DNA of 64,000 nucleotides from Salinirubrum litoreum (GTDB lineage: Archaea; Halobacteriota; Halobacteria; Halobacteriales; Haloferacaceae), in NCBI RefSeq assembly GCF_020567425.1, contig NZ_JAJCVJ010000002.1, positions 1,157,068 to 1,221,067 of the forward strand, read 5' to 3'. Every line of letters begins with the position of its first letter. Position 1 is the first letter of the stretch. A program made the translations under genes and the position numbers. The notes under the pieces were generated by a model, which saw only the letters and a list, made by a program, of their open reading frames with translations, was not told where the DNA came from and did not search any database. Shown in pieces: positions 28,330-36,015 of the stretch.

Positions 28330-29841
28330 TCAGTCGCCGCCGCCGCCGAACATGTTCCGCATCATCGGGTGCATCTCCATCAACTGCTCTTCGGCGATCT
28401 CCTCGTAGAGTTTGTAGGTGATGGAGACCGTCAGCAGGAGGCCGGTCCCGGAGACCTGCCCGATGGTGCCGAGCATGTTCGCCATCACGGCGAGCAGGCC
28501 GACCAGCGCGCCGCCGATGACGGTCACCTGCGGGATGTACCGCTCCATGACCTTCTCGATCACCTGCGGGTTCCGCCGGAAGCCGGGGATCTGCATCCCG
28601 GAGTTCTGGATCTGCTTGGCGGTCGCCTCCGGCCCCATGCCGGTGGTCTCCACCCAGAAGATGGCGAAGATGGCCCCGCCGATCAGCATGAACGTCAGGT
28701 CCACCAAGACGCGGATGATGATCTGCCACGGCTCGACTGCCGTGGGCGTCAGCCCGATGAACCACATCCAGTCGGAGCGTGCCTGGATCGGGGCGAGGTA
28801 GTAGAACACCCCGCCGACGACCTGTCCCTGCTGGGTGTAGTCACCGAGCCAGACGGGCATCGTCGCGCCGAGTTGGCTGTTGAGGATGCGGCCGAGGAAC
28901 TGGATGTTCGCCTGCAGTGCGCGGACGAGGATCATCGGCAGGACGCTGGCGTAGATGAGCTTCACCGGGAAGCGACCGCGCGCGCCCTTCACCCGGGCGT
29001 GCGAGAGGGGAATCTCGACGCGGACGGACTCGGCGTAGACGACGATACCGAAGATGAGCACCGTCGTCACCAGCGCGAGGATGTCGCCGGTCCCGAGCAG
29101 CAGGTCCTGGATCCCGGTCGGCGTCAGCACCGAGCCGGAGCCGAGCTGGATCTCACCGGTGATGATGGCGATCCAGGTGGCGATGAAGCCGTCCTGACTC
29201 GCTTGGGAGAGCCCCTGCCACGCGAACAGGCCGCCGACGAGCTGCTGGCTCACGCCCGCGATGATGAACAGCCCGACCCCGCTGCCGACGCCCCACTTGG
29301 AGACGATCTCGTCCATGAACAGGATCAGGATACCGCCGACCGCGATCTGCGCGAAGATCAGCGTCTTCACGCCGTTCGTCGCGGTGCCGCCGGTACTGCC
29401 GAACAGCGACTGTGCGACCGCGTCGCTGGCGGGCAGGAAGTTCCCGGCGAACACCATCGGCAGGCCCGTCAGGAAGATCATCACGACGACCAGGAGCTTC
29501 TGGAGCCCCTGGTAGAGGATCTGATCACGCGGGTCGTCGGTGTCCAGGCCGAGCAGGTCGGCCCCGCCGAGCAGTTGCAGGACGATGCTCGCGGTGACGA
29601 TGGGACCGATCCCCAGTTGGAGGACCGACCCCTGCTGTCCCGCGAGGATGCTCCGGAACTGGCCGTAGAAGTCGCCCTCGACGGTGCCGAGGCCGAACAA
29701 CGTGACGTTCGTCAGGAAGAAGTACAACACGAGGATCCCGGCGGTCCAGCCGAGCTTCCGCCTGAAGGGGACGTGCCCCTCTGGCCGGGCCACGGAGGGC
29801 ATCCGCGTGAGTACCGGTTCGGCGGCTTCTTTCCATCCCAT
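28330..29841 (-). CDS. secY: Preprotein translocase subunit SecY
   Basis: Channel subunit of the Sec translocon, 503 residues with ten predicted helices. It starts MGWKEAAEPVLTRMPSV and has the family blocks GIGPIVTASIVLQLL (lateral-gate region) and ESVRVEIPLSHARVKGARGR (cytosolic loop C5 that meets the ribosome). The C-terminus is Gly/Met-rich (MMRNMFGGGGD). ATG 29841 was chosen over an in-frame ATG four codons earlier; a TATA-like cctacaaag (minus strand, about 29866-29874) lies about 30 bases upstream. Its usual neighbours, ribosomal-protein genes and adk, are absent; the next upstream gene is hemD. Confidence 0.95.
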   Translation of the reverse strand: MGWKEAAEPVLTRMPSVARPEGHVPFRRKLGWTAGILVLYFFLTNVTLFGLGTVEGDFYGQFRSILAGQQGSVLQLGIGPIVTASIVLQLLGGADLLGLDTDDPRDQILYQGLQKLLVVVMIFLTGLPMVFAGNFLPASDAVAQSLFGSTGGTATNGVKTLIFAQIAVGGILILFMDEIVSKWGVGSGVGLFIIAGVSQQLVGGLFAWQGLSQASQDGFIATWIAIITGEIQLGSGSVLTPTGIQDLLLGTGDILALVTTVLIFGIVVYAESVRVEIPLSHARVKGARGRFPVKLIYASVLPMILVRALQANIQFLGRILNSQLGATMPVWLGDYTQQGQVVGGVFYYLAPIQARSDWMWFIGLTPTAVEPWQIIIRVLVDLTFMLIGGAIFAIFWVETTGMGPEATAKQIQNSGMQIPGFRRNPQVIEKVMERYIPQVTVIGGALVGLLAVMANMLGTIGQVSGTGLLLTVSITYKLYEEIAEEQLMEMHPMMRNMFGGGGD

Positions 29842-29970
29842 ATACCGGCACACACCGGTCCCGTCTTTGTAGGTGCTTCGCTTTCGCCCCCGACCCGGAT
29901 CGCTCCCGTCACCCGTCAGCCCGGCCGCGAACCGACGATTCGAGGTCTCGACCCCTGCTCGGCTCGCTGC

Positions 29971-30759
29971 TCACTCGTGGTAGGTCGGACTGGCGAACTC
30001 GACGGTCTCACACGCCAGCGTCTCGAAGTCGGCCCTCGCGGGGACCACGTCGACCGGGATGCCGACACCGCGCGCGGTCTCGGCGGTCGGGTCGCCGATG
30101 ACGCCGACGACCGCCTCGCCCAGCCCCGCGACTGCGTCGGCCCGCACACCCCGCGCCGCCGCCGCGTCGAGGAAGTTCTCGACCGTCAGCGACGAGGTGA
30201 ACAGCGCGACGTCGAGGTCGCCTGCCGCCGCGCGCTCGGCCGACTCGCCCGCGCTCTCGGGCCGGACGAGTCGATAGAGGACGGTCTCGTGGACGTCCGC
30301 GCCGGCCTCGCGCAGGCCGTCGAGCAGGACCGCGCTCCCGTGGTCGCTCCGGGCGACCTCGACGCGCGCGCCGCTCACTTCGTCTGCGAGTCGCTCGACG
30401 AGACCGGCCGAGGAGAACGTCTCCGGCACGACGTCGACCGGGTAGCCGGCCCGCCGGAGCGCGTCGGCGGTGCTGTCGCCGATGGCACAGACCGTGGTGT
30501 CCTCGGCCGGGTTCCAGCCCGCGTCGGCGACGAGTTCGACGCCGGTCTTGCTCGTGAAGATCACGTAGTCGCCCGCCTCCGGCGTCGCGCCGGTCGGGTC
30601 CACCGCGAGCATCGGATCGGCGACCGCCTCGCAGCCGAGCGATTCGAGCAGTTCGACCGCGTCTGCGAGACGCTCGTCGTCCGGGCGGAAGACGGCGACC
30701 GTGAGTCGCTTGTCCGCGTTTCCGGCAGGAGTCGTCTCGGTGTCCTCGTCACTCGGCAT
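29971..30759 (-). CDS. hemD: Uroporphyrinogen-III synthase
   Basis: Cyclises hydroxymethylbilane with inversion of ring D to uroporphyrinogen III. The family is poorly conserved, but the 262-residue length and landmark motifs fit: TVAVFRPDDERLADAVELLE, YVIFTSKTGVELVAD and VALFTSSLTVENF. The position at the end of a hemC-cobA-hemD cluster is decisive. Its start overlaps the 3' end of the methyltransferase gene by 11 bases, implying coupled translation. Confidence 0.9.
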   Translation of the reverse strand: MPSDEDTETTPAGNADKRLTVAVFRPDDERLADAVELLESLGCEAVADPMLAVDPTGATPEAGDYVIFTSKTGVELVADAGWNPAEDTTVCAIGDSTADALRRAGYPVDVVPETFSSAGLVERLADEVSGARVEVARSDHGSAVLLDGLREAGADVHETVLYRLVRPESAGESAERAAAGDLDVALFTSSLTVENFLDAAAARGVRADAVAGLGEAVVGVIGDPTAETARGVGIPVDVVPARADFETLACETVEFASPTYHE

Positions 30760-31555
30760 CGTCGGCTCCCTCCCTGCGGTCGGTCGCCGACTGGGTTTCG
30801 AGGAACTGCCGCACCCGGTCGCGGGTCCCGGCCACCTCGCCGATCACGGTGATCGCGGGCGGTTCGATCCCCGCCTCGTCCCGCACGTCGACGATGGTGT
30901 CGAGGGTCCCACACGCCACGCGCATGTCGGGCCACGTCGCGCGCTCCACGAGTGCGACAGGCGTGTCGGGGTCCATCCCGGCGTCGCGCAGTTCGGCGGT
31001 GTACTGTGGCAGTTTACCGACGCCCATCAGCACGACGATGGTCCCGCCGGTCGCCGCGAGGGCGTGCCAGTTCACCGCCGACTCGTCTTTCGTCGGATCC
31101 TCGTGACCGGTGACGAACGAGACCGACGAGGCGTGATCGCGGTGCGTGACGGGGATGTCGGCAACCGCCGGTCCGGCGATGGCGGAGGTGATCCCCGGCA
31201 CGACCTCGGCGGGGATACCGGCTTCCGCGAGGTGTTCGAGTTCCTCGCCGCCGCGCCCGAAGACGAAGGGGTCGCCGCCCTTCAGTCGGACCACGGTCTT
31301 GCCCTCGCGGGCCAGTTCGACGAGGCGGCGGTTGGTGTACTCCTGTGGCGTCCACTCGCCGCCAGCGCGCTTGCCCACGTCCTCGCGTTTCTCCTCGGGG
31401 ATCTGTCCGAGAATCTCCGGACCGGGGAGTTTGTCGTGGAGGACCACGTCCGCCTCCTCCAGCAGGCGGGCCGCCTTCAGGGTCATGAGGTCGGGGTCGC
31501 CGGGACCACTGCCGACGAGGTAGACCCGCCCGACCGTCTCCGACTGCTCGCTCAT
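30749..31555 (-). CDS. cobA: Uroporphyrinogen-III C-methyltransferase
   Basis: SAM-dependent enzyme that makes precorrin-2, the branch point to cobalamin, siroheme and, in archaea, the alternative heme pathway. The 268-residue protein has the N-terminal VYLVGSGPGDPDLMTLKA, the signature RLKGGDPFVFGRGGEE (SAM site) and VPGITSAIAGPA. It starts one base after the hemC stop and overlaps hemD by 11 bases. The gene is a stand-alone methyltransferase, not fused to the dehydrogenase/ferrochelatase. Confidence 0.95.
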   Translation of the reverse strand: MSEQSETVGRVYLVGSGPGDPDLMTLKAARLLEEADVVLHDKLPGPEILGQIPEEKREDVGKRAGGEWTPQEYTNRRLVELAREGKTVVRLKGGDPFVFGRGGEELEHLAEAGIPAEVVPGITSAIAGPAVADIPVTHRDHASSVSFVTGHEDPTKDESAVNWHALAATGGTIVVLMGVGKLPQYTAELRDAGMDPDTPVALVERATWPDMRVACGTLDTIVDVRDEAGIEPPAITVIGEVAGTRDRVRQFLETQSATDRREGADDAE

Positions 31556-31556
31556 C

Positions 31557-32747
31557 TCACGCTCCCTCCTCCTCGGTGTCGTCGTCGGGGTCGTCGGTCG
31601 TCTCGGTGGTTTCGTCGGCCGTGTCGTCGCGGTCGGAGTCGTCTGTCGTGTCAGCCGTCCCGATGTCCTCGCGTTTCGCGGCCTCGATCAACTCGTCTGC
31701 GCCGTCGTCGATCATCTCGCGGGCCAACTCGCGGGCGTCGCGTGCGTGGCGTTCCACGTCGATGTCCCGCGACCGCTCCACCACCTCCTCGCCGTCCCGC
31801 GAGAGCACGACCGCCTCGGTGTGGACGTAGCCGCCCTGCAGGACCGCGTGGACACCGACCGGGGCGACACAGCCCCCGCCGAGGGTGTTGAGGACGGTGC
31901 GCTCGACCGTCGTCTCGACGCGACTCCGGGGGAAGTCCAGCGCGGACTGGATCGTCTCGACCACCTCGGGGTCGCTGGCGGTGATCGCCAGCGCGCCCTG
32001 TCCCGGCGCGGGGACGAACTCCCACGTCCCGAGGCGCTCGTACTCGACGTGGTGCAGGAGACCCGCCCGCTCCAGTCCGGCCTCGGCCATGACGAGGGCG
32101 TCGTACTGCACGTCGACGTCCTGTTCGAGCGCGCGCCGCTCCAGTTCGGAGAGCGAGTCGAACCAGTCGTCGATGTCCCGTTCGAACTCGGGGTCGTACG
32201 CCTCCTCGCCGGTGTGGCCCTTCGCCTCGCGGTCGTCCTCGACGCGGGCCTCGTGTTCGGCCTGCAGGTCGCCGGCCAGCAGTTTGGCGATGCGGGTGTC
32301 GACGTTCCCCCGGATCGGTTCGACCGTCAGGTCCGGGCGCTCACGCAGAATCTGCGCGCCGCGCCGGAGCGATCCGGTGCCGACGACCGCGTCCGGCGGG
32401 AGATCACGGAGTTTCGTCCCGTCGGTCGTGACGAGCAGGTCGTTGGGGCTGGCGCGTTCGGGGACGGCGGCGATCACGAGGTCGTCGGGCGAGTCGGTCG
32501 GCACGTCCTTCAGGGAGTGGACCGCCGCGTCCACCTCGCCCGAGAGGACCTTCTCGTCGAGACTCCGGACGAACGCGCCGGTCTTGCCGAGTCGGTGGAT
32601 CAGTTCGTCGGGCAGTTCGTCGCCGGTCGTGGAGACCTCGACGAGGTCCACGTCACGACGGGTCGTGGCGAGTGCCTCCTGTACCGTGGCGGCCTGCCGG
32701 AGGGCGAGGTCCGACCCTCTGGTGGCGAGACGAAGTGTGTCGCTCAT
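31557..32747 (-). CDS. hemC: Porphobilinogen deaminase (hydroxymethylbilane synthase)
   Basis: Polymerises four porphobilinogen molecules. The 396-residue chain is longer than usual (about 310). The cofactor cysteine is Cys293 in LGGGCVAPVGVHA, and the active-site region includes HSLKDVPT and RGNVDTRIAKLL. Two additions stand out: an acidic insertion of about 52 residues (159-211) between RGNVDTRIAKLL and YDALVMAEAGLERAG, and an Asp/Thr/Glu-rich tail (361-396). Both look like halophilic surface additions. First gene of hemC-cobA-hemD. Confidence 0.95.
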   Translation of the reverse strand: MSDTLRLATRGSDLALRQAATVQEALATTRRDVDLVEVSTTGDELPDELIHRLGKTGAFVRSLDEKVLSGEVDAAVHSLKDVPTDSPDDLVIAAVPERASPNDLLVTTDGTKLRDLPPDAVVGTGSLRRGAQILRERPDLTVEPIRGNVDTRIAKLLAGDLQAEHEARVEDDREAKGHTGEEAYDPEFERDIDDWFDSLSELERRALEQDVDVQYDALVMAEAGLERAGLLHHVEYERLGTWEFVPAPGQGALAITASDPEVVETIQSALDFPRSRVETTVERTVLNTLGGGCVAPVGVHAVLQGGYVHTEAVVLSRDGEEVVERSRDIDVERHARDARELAREMIDDGADELIEAAKREDIGTADTTDDSDRDDTADETTETTDDPDDDTEEEGA

Positions 32748-32970
32748 ACCCGACCGTGTGCGACCGGGACGGAAAAGTGAATCAGTTCGACGCGACTCGC
32801 GTCGCTCGCCGTCTGCTCCGTCTCACTCCGCCCCGTTCTCGGTCGTCGCCGCCGCCCGACGCACCGCGTTCTGTGCAAACGTCTCGATAGTCGCGCTGTC
32901 GAGGGCCGTCTGCGGGGTGGTGCCGGTGCAAAAGAAACTGCTTAACAGGTTCGGGCGAAAACCCCACCAC

Positions 32971-33030
32971 ATGCTCAACCCAGGGACACCTGTTCCGCCG
33001 AGGAAACTCGCCGAGAGGTGTCTTTCGTGA
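32971..33030 (+). CDS. Possible 19-residue leaderless leader ORF before mrpE
   Basis: ATG 32971 lies about 28 bases after a TATA-like cttaacag (32941-32948), the position where transcription would start, so the transcript would begin with this ORF (MLNPGTPVPPRKLAERCLS). Its TGA (33028-33030) overlaps the mrpE GTG (33027-33029). Internal gaggtg at 33015-33020 would serve as Shine-Dalgarno for mrpE. It may be a leader peptide or coupling uORF. It is out of frame with mrpE, so it cannot be an N-terminal extension. Confidence 0.4.
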   Translation: MLNPGTPVPPRKLAERCLS

Positions 33031-34067
33031 CTGGCGCTCGACTCCTCGTCCCCGTCACGGACACGGGGACGCTCCGCAGTACGGTCGAGTACGCCGTTCG
33101 CCAGGCGACCGAACACGCCGCCGAGACCGGTGAGTCGGCGACGGTCCACTTCGTCTATCCCGTCTCCGAACGACTGACCTTCGAGACGGAGACCGACGAG
33201 ACGCGGCGCGCACAGACACTCCTCGACCAGGTGAGCGTCTGGGCGGACGAGGACCGTGGCGACGACGAGACGGCGGTGACGTTCGAGACGGCGCTGATCG
33301 GCACGCGCGAGTTCCTGTTCAGCCCCAGCGACTACGCGGACATCTTCGTCGAGTACGCCCGCGAGCACGACCTCGACCTCGTCGTGTTCGACCCCGGATT
33401 CAGTCCCCTCGGCACGACGCCGCTCCTGCCCCCGATCGAGAACGGGGTCCGCCGGGCCGGCATCGAGGTTCAGGACGCGCCGGTCCAGCGAGAACGCCGG
33501 GGGTCGCGGCTCGTCCGACGCGGGACGATCGTGCAGTACTTCGCACTGTTCGCCGCGTCGTTCGGCTTCTATCTGCTCCTGGCTGGCTCTCTCGCGCCCT
33601 TCGAACTCGCGACGGGCGTGATCAGCGCGGGCGTCGTGGCGACGGCACTCTGGGGCATCTCGCTCACGCGGCCCGTCGATCCGATCCGGGGCGGCAAGCA
33701 ACTCGCCCGGTTCGCCCTGTACGTGCCGTATCTGCTGTTCGAGATCGCGAAGGCCAACTTCGAGGTCGCCTACGTCGTCCTCCACCCCGACCTGCCGATC
33801 GACCCGGAGATGGTGGAGTTCGACGCGGCGGTGTGGTCGACGCTCCCGGTCACGACGCTCGCCAACAGCATCACCCTCACGCCGGGCACGCTGACCGTCG
33901 ACGTCTCGAAGCGCCACTTCACCGTCCACACGCTCACGGGCGACTCGCGCGAGGAACTGTTCTCCGGTTCGCTCGAACGAGCAGTGCGGTTCCTGTTCTA
34001 CGGCCGGGCGGCAGCACGCATCCCGAGTCCGCTGGAACGCCGCCAGACCGAGGAGGAAGCGGAGTGA
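33027..34067 (+). CDS. mrpE: Mrp antiporter subunit E with N-terminal UspA-like domain
   Basis: Subunit of the multi-protein Na+/H+ antiporter. The first 150 residues form a UspA-like cytosolic domain (ARLLVPVTDTGTLRSTVEYA, DLDLVVFDPGFSPLG). The second half (about 165-335) is the MrpE membrane domain with two to three helices and the block NSITLTPGTLTVDV. I chose GTG 33027, which has gaggtg six bases upstream and matches the usual start of the domain; GTG 33018 is also possible. First gene of a nine-gene operon; its stop overlaps mrpF (TGATG). Confidence 0.9.
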   Translation: MTGARLLVPVTDTGTLRSTVEYAVRQATEHAAETGESATVHFVYPVSERLTFETETDETRRAQTLLDQVSVWADEDRGDDETAVTFETALIGTREFLFSPSDYADIFVEYAREHDLDLVVFDPGFSPLGTTPLLPPIENGVRRAGIEVQDAPVQRERRGSRLVRRGTIVQYFALFAASFGFYLLLAGSLAPFELATGVISAGVVATALWGISLTRPVDPIRGGKQLARFALYVPYLLFEIAKANFEVAYVVLHPDLPIDPEMVEFDAAVWSTLPVTTLANSITLTPGTLTVDVSKRHFTVHTLTGDSREELFSGSLERAVRFLFYGRAAARIPSPLERRQTEEEAE

Positions 34068-34342
34068 TGGCGCTCGTCAACGACATCCTGCTGGGCGCAA
34101 CTGCGGCGTTCATCCTCGCCTCGCTCGTCGGGGTCTTCCGGATCGTTCGCGGCCCGACGATGCCCGACCGCGTCATCGCGGTCAACATCATCGGCTCGAA
34201 CGTCGTCATCGTCATCGCGCTCCTGGCCGCCGCCATCGGCGAACCGGGGGCGCTCGACATCGCGCTCGTGTACGCACTGTTGAACTTCCTGTTGAGCATC
34301 GCCATCTCGAAGTTCACCGTCGAACGCGGGGGGGTGCTCTGA
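34067..34342 (+). CDS. mrpF: Mrp antiporter subunit F
   Basis: A 91-residue three-helix membrane subunit with the conserved VFRIVRGPTMPDRVIAVNII between helices 1 and 2. ATG 34067 overlaps the mrpE stop. An open frame extends upstream within mrpE but is only a shadow. Second gene of the Mrp operon; its stop overlaps the following ATG. Confidence 0.92.
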   Translation: MALVNDILLGATAAFILASLVGVFRIVRGPTMPDRVIAVNIIGSNVVIVIALLAAAIGEPGALDIALVYALLNFLLSIAISKFTVERGGVL

Positions 34343-34662
34343 TGACGCCGCGCGAGATCGCCGTGCTGGTGCTCGCCATCGGCGGCGTCTTCTTCGCTGT
34401 CGTCGCCGTCGTCGGCCTCGTCCGACTCCCCGACCTCTACACGCGGGCACACAGTACCTCGAAGAGCGAGACGCTGGGGGCCGTCCTGATGCTCGCGGCG
34501 GTCGCCATCGCGTTCGAGGGCAACCTGTCGACGGTGAAGACGATCCTGCTCCTGGTGTTCATGTTCCTCACGAACCCGACTGCCGCACACGCCATCGTCC
34601 GCGCGGCGGCAGACCAGGGGATCGAACCCTGGACCACCGACACGGAGGGGGACGACTCGTGA
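34342..34662 (+). CDS. mrpG: Mrp antiporter subunit G
   Basis: A 106-residue three-helix protein with the family signature VGLVRLPDLYTRAHSTSKSE and the C-terminal motif FLTNPTAAHAIVRAA. It overlaps both neighbours by a few bases. Small accessory membrane subunit of the antiporter. Confidence 0.93.
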   Translation: MTPREIAVLVLAIGGVFFAVVAVVGLVRLPDLYTRAHSTSKSETLGAVLMLAAVAIAFEGNLSTVKTILLLVFMFLTNPTAAHAIVRAAADQGIEPWTTDTEGDDS

Positions 34663-35195
34663 CCGGAGTCGTCGAGGTCGTCATGCTCGTGTTCGTGGCG
34701 AGCTGTGCGTTCGCCACGGCGATGCTCCGGGACGTGCTCGGGTCCATCATCGCGTTCGGCGCGTACAGCCTCGGCATCTCGATCATCTGGGTGTTCCTGC
34801 GGGCGCCCGACGTCGGACTCACGGAGGCCGCGGTCGGGGCGGGCGTCATGACCATCCTGTTCCTGGCGACCATCGCGAACACGACGCGTCCGGCCGACGA
34901 CCGGACCTTCGAACGCGTCGACCCCCGTGCCGCAGTCGTCGCGCTCGCCCTCGTCGCGGTGCTGTCCACGACGCTCGTCGCTCTGCCCCCGGTGGGGGCC
35001 GCAGACTCGGCGGTGGTGACCGACGACGTGACGAGATACTACCTGGACAACGCCTACGACGAGACCGGGGTGGAGAACGCCGTGACGGCCGTGCTCGCGG
35101 CCTACCGTGGCTTCGACACGCTCGGGGAGGCCACGGTCGTCTACGCGGCCGGCGTCGGTCTCCTGATCGTCCTCAAGAAGGAGGTGTTCAGATGA
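34659..35195 (+). CDS. Mrp antiporter MbhD-like subunit (DUF4040)
   Basis: A 178-residue membrane protein that corresponds to the MbhD/MbhE-like C-terminal part of bacterial MrpA: four to five helices with FGAYSLGISIIWVFLRAPDVGLTEAAVGAG in the middle (about residues 27-56). It is a separate gene here, so the bacterial MrpA fusion is split. The start is GTG 34659, overlapping mrpG. Confidence 0.87.
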   Translation: MTGVVEVVMLVFVASCAFATAMLRDVLGSIIAFGAYSLGISIIWVFLRAPDVGLTEAAVGAGVMTILFLATIANTTRPADDRTFERVDPRAAVVALALVAVLSTTLVALPPVGAADSAVVTDDVTRYYLDNAYDETGVENAVTAVLAAYRGFDTLGEATVVYAAGVGLLIVLKKEVFR

Positions 35196-35662
35196 GTACG
35201 AACCCACCCGACGACGAGTCCCGCTCGGCGTACGTCGAGAGTCCGATCATCATGACGACGGTCCGTATCATCACGCCGTTCGTCTTCACCTTCGGCCTGT
35301 TCGTCATGTTCCACGGCGCGGGCTCCTCTGGCGGCGGCTTCCAGGGCGGCGTCATCGTCGGGACCGTCGTGTTCATGCTCGCCGTCGCGTTCGGCACCGA
35401 GTCGACTCGCGTCTGGGCCGGCCCGAAACTCCTCATCGCGCTGATCAGCCTCGGCGTCTTCGCGTTCCTGCTCATCGGTCTCGGCTCGGTGGTGCTCGGC
35501 GGTGGCTTCCTGGAGTACGACGTGTACGGCATCAAGGACGCCTCGAAGTACGGCATCGAGGCCGTCGAACTGGCCATCGGCCTCGTCGTCTCGGGGACCG
35601 TAACCGGGCTCTTTTTCGTCATCGTCTCTGGCATACAGGACAACGTGAGTGATACACAGTGA
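35192..35662 (+). CDS. mrpB: Mrp antiporter subunit B
   Basis: A 156-residue membrane protein of the MnhB family with four helices. The signature GLFVMFHGAGSSGGGFQGGVIV (from about residue 36) is diagnostic of the family. Start and stop overlap the neighbouring genes by four bases each. Confidence 0.92.
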   Translation: MSTNPPDDESRSAYVESPIIMTTVRIITPFVFTFGLFVMFHGAGSSGGGFQGGVIVGTVVFMLAVAFGTESTRVWAGPKLLIALISLGVFAFLLIGLGSVVLGGGFLEYDVYGIKDASKYGIEAVELAIGLVVSGTVTGLFFVIVSGIQDNVSDTQ

Positions 35663-36015
35663 TCGAGTTCTTCGCCGCGCGGGTCTACTATCTCGTGTCG
35701 TTCCTGCTTTTGGGGGTCGGCACGTACATGATGATCGGGAGTCCGAACCTCGTGAAGAAGGTCATCGGGATGAACGTCTTCCAGACGGGGATCTTCCTGT
35801 TCTTCATCGTCATCGCGTTCGTCGAGGGCGCGAGCCCGCCGCTGCTCACGGCACCAGCGCCCTACGTGAGTCCGCTCCCGCACGTGTTGATCCTCACCGC
35901 CATCGTCGTCGGCGTGAGCCTCACGGCCGTCGCACTCGGGCTCATCGTCCGGATATACGACGAGTACGGCACCCTGAACGAGGAGGCTATCCAGAAGGTG
36001 GTCGGCGATGACTGA
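35659..36015 (+). CDS. mrpC: Mrp antiporter subunit C (NuoK-like)
   Basis: A 118-residue NuoK/MnhC homologue with three helices. It has KKVIGMNVFQTGIFLFFI in helix 2 and PLPHVLILTAIVVGVSLTAV in helix 3. Start is GTG 35659. It is homologous to complex I NuoK; together with the three NuoL/N-like subunits it forms the ion-translocating core. Confidence 0.92.
   Translation: MIEFFAARVYYLVSFLLLGVGTYMMIGSPNLVKKVIGMNVFQTGIFLFFIVIAFVEGASPPLLTAPAPYVSPLPHVLILTAIVVGVSLTAVALGLIVRIYDEYGTLNEEAIQKVVGDD

Noticed and set aside
28369-30852. Very long open frame on the plus strand across secY and hemD
   Set aside because: It is antisense to two clear genes, lacks family motifs and is rich in Arg/His/Gln, as expected of GC-driven shadow frames.
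32971-33060. Frameshift at the 5' end of mrpE (longer N-terminus from ATG 32971)
   Set aside because: The GTG start with Shine-Dalgarno gives a complete UspA-like domain, and the upstream ORF ends by an in-frame stop; a sequencing error is not needed.
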